Source: Hoylesella marshii DSM 16973 = JCM 13450 (lineage in GTDB: Bacteria; Bacteroidota; Bacteroidia; Bacteroidales; Bacteroidaceae). From it: a stretch of 35,622 nucleotides of DNA. The notes under the pieces were generated by a model. That model was not told the DNA's origin. It saw only the letters and a program-made list of their open reading frames with translations, and made no database searches. The position numbers and the translations under genes were made by a program. This document shows, in pieces, positions 15,192 through 23,334 of this stretch. The stretch spans positions 2,134,470 through 2,170,091 of the forward strand of contig NZ_GL397214.1 in the NCBI RefSeq assembly GCF_000146675.1, in the 5' to 3' direction. How positions within the stretch are numbered: position 1 is the first letter of the stretch; the number at the start of each line of letters is the position of its first letter.

Positions 15192-18100
15192 TTAGAATTT
15201 AACAGTCAGGTTGAAACCAAATTTACGTGAACTCGGGTTGGCAGAGTATTCGCCAAAGTATCCTTCTAAGTCATTACCGAATGAAGTAAGCTCCGGGTCT
15301 ACGAATGTATTCTCTGCCGGCGTCCACAACATCAGATTATTTCCGAAGAATGACAGGCGGACATCTGTCAGGAATGTCTTAGTTAACCATTTCTTAGGCA
15401 AATCCCAGCCCACCACAACAGAGCGCAGTTTCACATACGACTTGTCGATGAGGAAGCCGGAATCCATGTCTATACCTCCGTTGTTCCAGTAGTTATAGAT
15501 ATCCGTAGCATTCAACGGGGTTGCATTGTCTATGTATTTGGGGTTGCCTGAACCGTCTACGCCGTCCTGCACCACGGTATTCGGAATAATCCATGGGTTA
15601 CGGCTGTTGTAGGTTGTCTGTATGGCGTTGCCCACAAAGTAATTGACACTCTTCGTACGAGAGAACATCTTACCTCCGTGACGAATATCGATGTCGAAAG
15701 ACAGTGATACACCTTTATACATGAATGTATTGTTGATACCCATCATGTATTTATGATTCATGCTACCCACAATTTGTTGTTCGGGGTTTTTGACCGGTAG
15801 ACCTTTCTTGTCTACCACGATTTTACCCGTTGCAGGGTCGCGCAGGGGAACATAAGCCTTGAAGATTCCAAGCTCTTTTCCTGTCATGGCATAGAGACCC
15901 GTTCCACCGGTAAAACCATAAATCATGGTACTGCCACCCAGTGCCTCCGGCAGGCTGATGACCTTGCTCCAGTTCTTCGTGAAGTTCCAAGAGATGCTCC
16001 AAGAGAAATCCTTTATCTTAACAGGCGTACCACTGATGAGTAACTCTATACCTCTGTTACGTATTTTTCCGAGGTTGATGTTCTGTGCCGTATAGCCTGC
16101 GGCGGGATCCATGTCGAGACTGAATATCTGTTTATCGGATATTCGATTGTAGAAAGAGGCATCAAAGCTCACCCTGTTTTGCAAGAAGGCCATGTTCAAT
16201 CCTACTTCCGTTTCCGTACTCATCTCTGGGCTTAGCGTATTACTGCCTATCACGTTGCCCACAGTATAAGCGTTCCAATTACCCTTGGTAAAGGGGAATT
16301 CACTCTTCCACCAACCGCTGGAATTGGCGAGCGCCTGAGCAAATACGCTACCTGTCATATACGGTTTGGCATCATTACCTGTCTTTCCCCAGGCAGCACG
16401 CAACTTTCCGTATGTAATCACTTTCTTAAGATCATCGCTCAGCAGTTCGGAGAATATCCAACTACCCGTTATACCCGGGTAGAAGAACGACCTATGCCCA
16501 TTGGGAAGTGTGGACGACCAGTCGTTACGGGCTGTCAGCGTGAGGTAGAGCATGTCCTTATAGGCTACCTCTACTTGACCGAACAGACCCATCAGGCGTT
16601 GCATTTGCGAATGCGTGTCGATGGTCGGCTTTTCGGCAGAGTTAGAGAGGTTGAACCATGTAGGAATGGTCAGATTGGTCACTGAAGCATACAAATAATC
16701 GTATTTGCGCTCGTTGCCGTTGAAACCTGCCAAAGCGTTCAGGTGCAGTCCTGTATAGACATCCTTGTCGAAAGTCACGAGTAAATCTTGGTTGATTTCG
16801 CGCCGACGGGTGGTTCGTTCCGATACCTTACCCGTTATCTTCGACAATGCGTCCTTCCAGTTCGGGGTACCGGCATAGATGGCAGACATGTTGGGTGTGC
16901 CCATGTCGTGGTGCTCGGTGCCGGTGTCCAGACCAAAGCGGTATGTCAGTCTGAAGTACTTCAGGAAATCGTAGTCCAATTGCAGCTTACCGTAGAAGCG
17001 TTCGCTTTCAAACTCGTTCTTGAAGTTCCGGAGTATGTAGTAGGGGTTAGTCACACCGTAAGGCGTATAATAATACCCGGGGGTATTGAACGGATTGCTG
17101 AGGTCTTTCAGTTCCACGATACTGATGTCGCGCGGCGTTTGCATGATGTTATTGTACATGGAGCTAGCGCCTTGTCCTGTAGACACGAAGTTGTTCTTTT
17201 GATAAGCATAGTTGAGCGATGTGCTGAACGTAAGGTCTTTTATCTTATGGCTGCCTCTGGCAGAGAACGTGTACTTGTTGTAGCTGTCGGCATCCGTGGG
17301 GACGATACCGTCTTCATGAATTTGCGACAGACTCACAAAGTAGTTGCTCACATCCGTTGCGCCGTTAAACGATACGCTGTTGTTGTATCGGAAACCCGTA
17401 TCAAAGAAATCGCGCACGTTGTGCTTAATAGGAAGATACGACTTTAATAGTTGAGAACCCTCGTACACATTGCCATAGCGTAACATCGAACCGTCGAACC
17501 GCGGTCCCCACGAGCCGTTTTCAAGGTCGGTCTTTTCTCCATACCAACCCATACCGAAGTCATTCTGCATTTGTGGAAGACGCAGCAATGTTTCCCATTG
17601 CACGCCGCCGTTGTATTCTATGCCTACACCTTTTTTCTGTTTCGATCCGCTCTTGGTGGTAATCAGTATCACACCGTTTGCGGCGCGGTTGCCATAGAGT
17701 GCCGTGGCGGCGGCACCTTTCAGAATAGTCATACTCTCTACGTCGTCGGGATTCACCGCACTTGCACCGTTACCGAAGTCATAGCCGCTATTCAGACAAT
17801 CTGTACTATACACCGCAGTATTGGTCAGAGGCACGCCGTCTATCACGTATAGCGGCTGGTTCGTACCGCCTAACGAACTGACACCACGTACAATGACCGA
17901 CTTCGAAGAGCCGGGGTCTGACGACGAATTCGATATTTGCACACCGGCTACCTTACCCGACAAACTCGACATGATATCGTTTGTACGTGCGGCAGCTATC
18001 TCATCGCCTTTCACGGCAGTAGCAGAGAACCCCAGCGCTTTAGCCGAGCGTTTGATGCCCATCGCCGTGACCACCACCTCGTTCAAGGTATTGTCTTCCG

Positions 18101-18380
18101 GTTCGAGCACCACATTCATGTTTGCACTTGCGGTAAGTTCCACTGTCTTCATACCGATAGAAGAGATACGAAGCCGCCCGTGAGCGGGGACAGTGAGCGT
18201 AAACTTACCATCAACATTGGTCACTGTGCCTTGATTGGTACCGATAATCACGATAGAGGCACCAATAACAGGCTGACCGTCTTCGGAACTTGTAACGGTT
18301 CCGGAAACCCTTGTTTGCGCCAAAACTGCTCCTATGCACAGAAACAGACTGGCCAACACCATTGTTAGTTTTCTTGCCAT
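15192..18380 (-). CDS. SusC/RagA-family TonB-linked outer-membrane transporter
   Basis: The 1062-aa protein begins with a signal peptide (cleavage after VLAQ, ~22). A carboxypeptidase-regulatory-like beta domain follows (~23-110). The plug comes next, with the SusC signature region VVVTAMGIKRSAKALGFS, GKVAGVQI, and VIVRGVSSLGGTNQPLYVIDGVPL split over ~105-190. A 22-strand barrel follows, ending in an aromatic residue (FNLTVKF). It imports bulky ligands through the outer membrane with TonB energy and works with the adjacent SusD-like protein. It is the first gene of a four-gene operon with a candidate promoter at 18426-18457. No adjacent sigma/anti-sigma or hybrid sensor gene is in the window. 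Confidence 0.95.
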   Translation of the reverse strand: MARKLTMVLASLFLCIGAVLAQTRVSGTVTSSEDGQPVIGASIVIIGTNQGTVTNVDGKFTLTVPAHGRLRISSIGMKTVELTASANMNVVLEPEDNTLNEVVVTAMGIKRSAKALGFSATAVKGDEIAAARTNDIMSSLSGKVAGVQISNSSSDPGSSKSVIVRGVSSLGGTNQPLYVIDGVPLTNTAVYSTDCLNSGYDFGNGASAVNPDDVESMTILKGAAATALYGNRAANGVILITTKSGSKQKKGVGIEYNGGVQWETLLRLPQMQNDFGMGWYGEKTDLENGSWGPRFDGSMLRYGNVYEGSQLLKSYLPIKHNVRDFFDTGFRYNNSVSFNGATDVSNYFVSLSQIHEDGIVPTDADSYNKYTFSARGSHKIKDLTFSTSLNYAYQKNNFVSTGQGASSMYNNIMQTPRDISIVELKDLSNPFNTPGYYYTPYGVTNPYYILRNFKNEFESERFYGKLQLDYDFLKYFRLTYRFGLDTGTEHHDMGTPNMSAIYAGTPNWKDALSKITGKVSERTTRRREINQDLLVTFDKDVYTGLHLNALAGFNGNERKYDYLYASVTNLTIPTWFNLSNSAEKPTIDTHSQMQRLMGLFGQVEVAYKDMLYLTLTARNDWSSTLPNGHRSFFYPGITGSWIFSELLSDDLKKVITYGKLRAAWGKTGNDAKPYMTGSVFAQALANSSGWWKSEFPFTKGNWNAYTVGNVIGSNTLSPEMSTETEVGLNMAFLQNRVSFDASFYNRISDKQIFSLDMDPAAGYTAQNINLGKIRNRGIELLISGTPVKIKDFSWSISWNFTKNWSKVISLPEALGGSTMIYGFTGGTGLYAMTGKELGIFKAYVPLRDPATGKIVVDKKGLPVKNPEQQIVGSMNHKYMMGINNTFMYKGVSLSFDIDIRHGGKMFSRTKSVNYFVGNAIQTTYNSRNPWIIPNTVVQDGVDGSGNPKYIDNATPLNATDIYNYWNNGGIDMDSGFLIDKSYVKLRSVVVGWDLPKKWLTKTFLTDVRLSFFGNNLMLWTPAENTFVDPELTSFGNDLEGYFGEYSANPSSRKFGFNLTVKF

Positions 18381-18425
18381 AAATAATCTCTCGCTTAGGT
18401 TAATTAATGTATATTTTCCACTCCG

Positions 18426-18457
18426 CTAATATAAGGAATTATTTTTCATCTTCCAAA
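18426..18457 (-). promoter_or_regulatory. Candidate susC operon promoter
   Basis: On the minus strand TTTG (18454-18457) and TATATTAG (18426-18433) are 20 bp apart. The -7 has one mismatch to TAnnTTTG. The start codon is 45 bp downstream. Confidence 0.45.
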
Positions 18458-18478
18458 CATTTTGAAAGGAAAATTACA

Positions 18479-18504
18479 ATTTTATATGAAAAAGCATATA
18501 AAAT
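18479..18504. promoter_or_regulatory. Perfect 10-bp inverted repeat upstream of susC promoter
   Basis: ATTTTATATG and CATATAAAAT flank a 6-bp spacer. It lies about 20 bp upstream of the candidate -33 element, a suitable place for an operator. It could also be chance in AT-rich DNA. Confidence 0.35.
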
Positions 18505-19149
18505 AGCGGAGAATTACATACAGAGTGCATAGAAATTAAAAGAAAATATAAAGATGTGTTTGTGTTTAAAATGGTTTTATCATCATAATTTTGGGATAGA
18601 GATATTCATTTCTTGTAACCTTTTATTACTTTTTGCTCTGTTTTTTACACCTTATTATATATATAGGTTGCCGATTTCGTTACGTCTGTTGTCGTTTGCC
18701 GAGCGGGTATGCCGGTTTTGTTCTGCCGTTTGTTTCCCTCTACAGGCTATGCTTGCATGATGGTGGATGCCCCATAGATGTTGCATACCGGTTGTTTTAC
18801 GCCGCCGTCGTCTGCATCGAGCTTGCTGTTTTTCTTTAAATCTGTGGGGTAAGATTCGTAGACCGTATGTTGCCGGAGTTTGCTTCGCTGATGAGAAGAT
18901 GATTTTCATTCATCACTTTTCAGCCTCTTTTTCTTATGATTCCTTAGTATTCGATGCTCAAAGGTTCGGGATTGTAACTCGTAACCCTCATCGTTCATGA
19001 GACCGCTTTTCTACTATTTCAATAGAGATGATATGGCTTCCTATACAGGCCTTCATGACCGACGGGGGGTAAGGGTCGTAAAGTGACGATTGATAAGTCG
19101 GCATTCGTACCGTGTACAGATGTCGTTCGTCCTATGTACAGGTGGTGTT

Positions 19150-19300
19150 TGTACAGGGAAAGGTCGGCAACCTTTCCCGACGCAAATCGTATCGGTTCTG
19201 GGATTCTGTCGCACCTACAGCGCTCCATTTAGAGGAATGTTCTATCCCCAGCGCGATGCGCTGGGCTGACATCTTGCGTTCTTGCAGAGATTACATTACA
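19150..19300. repeat. Dispersed palindromic repeat cluster, second locus
   Basis: Two perfect hairpins, GGGAAAGGT/ACCTTTCCC (19156-19178) and CCCAGCGC/GCGCTGGG (19247-19265), flank a 22-nt word at 19203-19224. That word matches 1975-1996 with one mismatch. The arrangement of a conserved word plus variable palindromes is the same as in the first locus. Confidence 0.6.
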
Positions 19301-19560
19301 CCTCGTACCACTATATCTCGCATTTAATGCACTGCGCTATCATGCTCTGCCAGCACTTGCATTGTGTCTCACACCATTATAATATGGTATTGATGTGCCC
19401 TACAATGTGCCTTTTTCAAAGCCTACTCCCACCTTATGAACGAGTAGAATGTGTATTGGTGCGAATCGCGACGACGTGCTTTTAATGGTGTCATCCAAAC
19501 CGGTGACCGATTTGTCTCAAAGATTCTTCACGCAAGAAATAAAATATTCCACAATTTTTC

Positions 19561-19591
19561 TTGGAACATTCCCCATCAATTTGTATATTTG
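19561..19591 (+). promoter_or_regulatory. Promoter of GLUG/protease/LRR run
   Basis: TTG (19561-19563) and TATATTTG (19584-19591) are 20 bp apart. The predicted start near 19598 leaves a leader of about 175 nt before the ATG at 19773. No known riboswitch was recognised in the leader. Confidence 0.65.
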
Positions 19592-19772
19592 CGCCGTGCT
19601 TTATTACACAGACTGCGAGTAATAAACAGCAGGGAAACGCCGAAAAACAGTGTTACATGGCTCTTTCGCTTGCCTTTTGTCTGAAGGAGGAATCCCGCTT
19701 AGGGTAAACATTTCTGTGGGCATTACACATAGAAGAAGCATTTTATACACTTAATGAATCATACTAAAACCA

Positions 19773-21062
19773 ATGAAGAAATTCTACCTTTTATCTTTTT
19801 TACTGACTATTGCCTTGCAGGCATTGGCACAAGTATGGGATGGCATTGCCGCCACGACATGGACTACCGGCGACGGAACAGTGAGTAACCCCTATCTGAT
19901 AGAGACGCCTTCACAATTGGCCTATCTTTCGAAACGTGTGGGAAATGGCGACACATTTGAAAACCAATATTTTCGGTTGACGAACGACCTCAACATGGGT
20001 GACAAGGAGTTCCCCATTATCGGCAAATACGACAAGAGTACAGACCCGAAGACCAACGAAACCACCGACAACTCTCTCTACTTCAAGGGTGTCTTCGACG
20101 GCAACCATAAGGCCATCGACCACCTGCTTATCACCAAAGCACCAGCTGTCACCGGCTCAATTGCAGGGCAGCCGGTATCGTTGGGCGGCGTAGCCCTCTT
20201 TGCCTGTACCGCCAACAGCAGTATCATCAGAAACGTAACCATCGGTGAGCATTCCAAGATAAACGTAGACGGTGAGATTATAGGTAGCATCATCGGCGTG
20301 ATGGAAGGCGGATTGCTGGAAAACAGTGTCAACCTCTGCACCGTCAGTGCAACCACTTTCGGCGGTGGTCTTGTGGGCTACGCCACCGGAACGAGTACCA
20401 TACAATACTGCGCAAACAAGGGCAGTGTATCCGCAACCGGCATGATTTGCGGCGGTATCGTCAGTCAGATAGACAAGACGGCAACGGTGAGAGGCTGTTA
20501 CAATGTCGGCACCGTGACGGGTAAGTCTTACTTTGTAGGCGGTATTGTGGGCATCACTTACGATGGGGTGACGGTGAAGAATTGCTACGAAACAGGCAAA
20601 GTGACTGCACCGAAGAGCTTCATGAGTACGCCTCACGCCATCATCGGAGAGAACGACAAGAACACTGCTGTATGGGCAGACAATTATTATGTGGAGGCAC
20701 TGTCGGGCGTGAAAGACGATGCAGCTACCGCACTTACCGAGGCAGAATTACAGGCCGACGATGCAATCGTAAAGCTGAATCATTTGCTGGACATCCATGC
20801 TTTTGTATCAGACAGTAGAAACATCAACCGCGGTTTCCCCATACTGTCATGGGAACAGCCTGGAGTGACAGGCATTACTTCCGCAACAACGGAAGGGGAC
20901 ATCGTCGTGAATGGGCGTTCCATTATAGGGAGACAAACTGTTACAGTGCGCGACATCAGTGGTCGGGTAGTAGCTGTCGGTACAGATATCAGCTTACAAG
21001 AGGCCGGTATCTATCTGGTTTCTGCAGGGAAACAACCCACAATGAAAGTTGTTGTAAGATAA
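19773..21062 (+). CDS. Secreted GLUG-repeat protein with T9SS sorting domain
   Basis: The 429-aa protein has a signal peptide (MKKFYLLSFLLTIALQALAQ, cleavage ~20). A start typical of GLUG-containing proteins follows (GDGTVSNPYLIETPSQLAYLS). GLUG-like repeats lie at ~196-280 (GGGLVGYATG, GGIVSQI, GGIVGITYDG, each followed by C.N.G or CYETG). The last ~65 residues (VTVRDISGRVVAVGT ... GIYLVSAGK ... MKVVVR) form a T9SS type A sorting domain. GLUG repeats are found in bacterial IgA1 proteases and adhesins, but no protease domain is present here, so an adhesin or surface-layer role is more likely. It is first of three rightward T9SS cargo genes. Confidence 0.85.
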   Translation: MKKFYLLSFLLTIALQALAQVWDGIAATTWTTGDGTVSNPYLIETPSQLAYLSKRVGNGDTFENQYFRLTNDLNMGDKEFPIIGKYDKSTDPKTNETTDNSLYFKGVFDGNHKAIDHLLITKAPAVTGSIAGQPVSLGGVALFACTANSSIIRNVTIGEHSKINVDGEIIGSIIGVMEGGLLENSVNLCTVSATTFGGGLVGYATGTSTIQYCANKGSVSATGMICGGIVSQIDKTATVRGCYNVGTVTGKSYFVGGIVGITYDGVTVKNCYETGKVTAPKSFMSTPHAIIGENDKNTAVWADNYYVEALSGVKDDAATALTEAELQADDAIVKLNHLLDIHAFVSDSRNINRGFPILSWEQPGVTGITSATTEGDIVVNGRSIIGRQTVTVRDISGRVVAVGTDISLQEAGIYLVSAGKQPTMKVVVR

Positions 21063-21083
21063 TCGTTCCTACTTTGTGAACCC

Positions 21084-21134
21084 ATGAAAGTCTGCATCTC
21101 TCTACCGCATCAGCACGGAGACACAGACTTTCAT
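21084..21134 (+). promoter_or_regulatory. Intercistronic stem-loop between GLUG and protease genes
   Basis: ATGAAAGTCTG (21084-21094) is exactly complementary to CAGACTTTCAT (21124-21134). The stem continues inward after a 2-nt internal loop (TCTC/GAGA). There is no T-run, so it is more likely an mRNA-processing, stability or attenuation element than a simple terminator. Confidence 0.55.
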
Positions 21135-21155
21135 CACTGCTTTTACACCGCTATC

Positions 21156-23219
21156 ATGAGAAAGATATTGACTTTTGCGGCCTGTTGTCTATGGGGCTTA
21201 CTGCCAATACATGCACAGCAATGCACCGTCTTGTCGGCTAAGCTCGATGCAAGAGCGGGACTGCTCGTATCAGCACCCGTACAAGAGCGGGAAGACAGTG
21301 CCGTGCATGTCTATATTACCTTTGCCGATGAAACAGCGAAGACCCGCATCGAACAACAATACCACGTGCATTTCAACGTCGGATGCGGGGATACGTATAC
21401 GGCTGTTATCCCCTGCTCAATGGTAGCCGACCTTGCTGCCGACTCCGCCGTTAAAGGCTTGTCTATGGGGGAGGCAGTGAAGCCCATGACCGATGAGGTG
21501 CGCCTGCAAACACAAGTAAATACCTTGCATGCCGGTACAGATTTATCCATGTCGTATAAAGGTGCCGGTGTGCTTGTGGGTATCATCGACACCGGTTTCG
21601 ATTTTACGCACCCCCATTTTGCCGATGTAGCAGGGCGGTGCCGCATTCTCAGCGTATGGGACCAGAATGCACCGACTACTTCGCTGAGTACCTATGGTTA
21701 TGGCAGCGTCTATGACACACCGGCAGCAATCGCTGCAGCAGGGCACGACAACACTTTGATGACCCATGGTACCCATGTAGCAGGTATTGCAGCCGGCAGT
21801 GCCGTTACGCCTTATCAGGGCATGGCTCCCGAATCAAAACTCGTGCTCGTGTCCACCAATCGAACGGAACAAGGCATTGTAGACGGGGTAGATTATTTAG
21901 TGAAGTATGCACAGCAGGCAGGACGTCCCATTGCCATCAATATCAGTCTCGGTTCTATGTTAGGATTCAAAGATGGTACAGGACTGATGGCGAGGATGAT
22001 AGACCACTTGTTGAAAGACAGGCAAGGATGTCTGATGGCCGTTGCCGTAGGAAACGAGGGACATCGTAATTCCACGCTCACAGGCAGCAAAGTGAAAAGT
22101 ATCTGGAAAATGCCGGCCTCAGGAGCTGACCAACTCTTTGTGGAAGCACGCCCGAGTGAGACTTGTACCGTGCGACTGCTGCTGAAAGATAAAAAGACAA
22201 ATCAGGTTTATTTTGACCATACTTTTACAACAGGCAAGGTATGGACAGAGAAATATGAACGGTTTGGGACAATGGATAAGGAGCGAGCATCGCTGGTAGC
22301 CACTTGTGGAAGCAACAGCATAACAGGAGCCTTCGCCCTTACATTCCATGTGGGATACACACTGCAACCGGATGAGGAGTGGACAGTAGAACTTCGCTCT
22401 TCGCAAGGAACAGCCATGGCCTACAGCAACAACGGCAACTTCTCGGCAGAAGGACATGAAGGGTATACCGACGGGTCGGCACGCTGTACCATAGCAATGA
22501 CGGCTACAGGCCGCGAACCGATAGCCGTTGGGGCTACCGTCTCGAAGAATCGATACATGAGCATCGCAGGAGTGGAGACAATTAAGCCATGGACACTCCG
22601 TGAACGATACCCGCTTTCTGCCCTTGGCCCGTGCAGCGATGGCCGTATAAAGCCCGATATTGTTGCCCCGGGAGCAGCTGTGGTTTCCTCATATAACAGC
22701 TTTGCTGCGCCGAAGACGGTAAAGGCAACCGACGTAGTCTATAGCCGACAAATCGGTGGGAAACCCTATTATTGGTATGTGGAGAGCGGGACTTCTATGG
22801 CGGCACCGGCAGTAACGGGTATCATGGCACTCTGGTTGCAGGCGCATCCCACACTGACAGCTGCCAAGGTGAGGACGCTGTTAAGCAAGACGGCACGCAG
22901 GGAGATGCTCATGGGACAGTTGTCGGATAACCGATACGGAATGGGGCAAATCGATGCCTTGGCGGGTATGCAGGAACTGTTGGGAACGACCGGAGTAGCT
23001 TCTTCACCATCGACATCCACCATCGGATATGTCTACAAGAAGGATGCCGGCATGCTTTTTACACAAGGTGTACACCACACATTTGTGTATGGGGTAGACG
23101 GACAGTTGCTTCTACAAACCGACCAATGCCATGTGCACATGGGCGGATTACCCACCGGCCTCTATTTTGTGAGGTTGAAAGGGACGAACGGAGAGCAAAT
23201 GGTGAAGCTGCAGCGATAG
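21156..23219 (+). CDS. Secreted subtilisin-like serine protease (S8) with T9SS sorting domain
   Basis: The frame opens at 21084, but the start is placed at ATG 21156, which gives a clean signal peptide (MRKILTFAACCLWGLLPIHAQ); the upstream ATG lies in a hairpin arm. The product is 687 aa. After an N-terminal segment of ~120 residues comes the S8 domain with Asp145 (GIIDTGFDFTHP), His204 (HGTHVAG), oxyanion Asn300 (AVGNEGH) and Ser547 (GTSMAAP), so the triad is intact. About 150 residues between Asn300 and ~455 form a beta-rich insertion, as in several Bacteroidetes subtilases. The C-terminus (GLPTGLYFVRLKG ... MVKLQR) is a T9SS sorting domain. It would be a cell-surface or released protease. 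It probably shares a transcript with the flanking cargo genes. Confidence 0.92.
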   Translation: MRKILTFAACCLWGLLPIHAQQCTVLSAKLDARAGLLVSAPVQEREDSAVHVYITFADETAKTRIEQQYHVHFNVGCGDTYTAVIPCSMVADLAADSAVKGLSMGEAVKPMTDEVRLQTQVNTLHAGTDLSMSYKGAGVLVGIIDTGFDFTHPHFADVAGRCRILSVWDQNAPTTSLSTYGYGSVYDTPAAIAAAGHDNTLMTHGTHVAGIAAGSAVTPYQGMAPESKLVLVSTNRTEQGIVDGVDYLVKYAQQAGRPIAINISLGSMLGFKDGTGLMARMIDHLLKDRQGCLMAVAVGNEGHRNSTLTGSKVKSIWKMPASGADQLFVEARPSETCTVRLLLKDKKTNQVYFDHTFTTGKVWTEKYERFGTMDKERASLVATCGSNSITGAFALTFHVGYTLQPDEEWTVELRSSQGTAMAYSNNGNFSAEGHEGYTDGSARCTIAMTATGREPIAVGATVSKNRYMSIAGVETIKPWTLRERYPLSALGPCSDGRIKPDIVAPGAAVVSSYNSFAAPKTVKATDVVYSRQIGGKPYYWYVESGTSMAAPAVTGIMALWLQAHPTLTAAKVRTLLSKTARREMLMGQLSDNRYGMGQIDALAGMQELLGTTGVASSPSTSTIGYVYKKDAGMLFTQGVHHTFVYGVDGQLLLQTDQCHVHMGGLPTGLYFVRLKGTNGEQMVKLQR

Positions 23220-23334
23220 GCAAGCGATTCATCGACATAGAAAGAGATGTCAATCATCTACAAACTGCCATCACAGCGATTATCAGATATACCTAAAGAC
23301 TTTTATACATTTAACCTTTTAAAAACATTATCCA

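Larger units (their letters stand above)
18381..19772. other. Long gene-free region between susC and the GLUG gene (1392 bp)
   Basis: No open frame here has a credible product; the longest are under 90 codons, with compositions unlike neighbouring genes. The region contains the divergent promoters of the flanking operons, a hairpin-rich dispersed repeat (about 19040-19300), a block similar to one near 30530, and a 180-nt leader before the GLUG gene. It may hold an undetected small RNA or decayed sequence. Confidence 0.6.

Noticed and set aside
19598..19772. Known riboswitch in the GLUG leader
   Set aside because: No core motif of cobalamin, TPP, SAM or other familiar classes was recognised.
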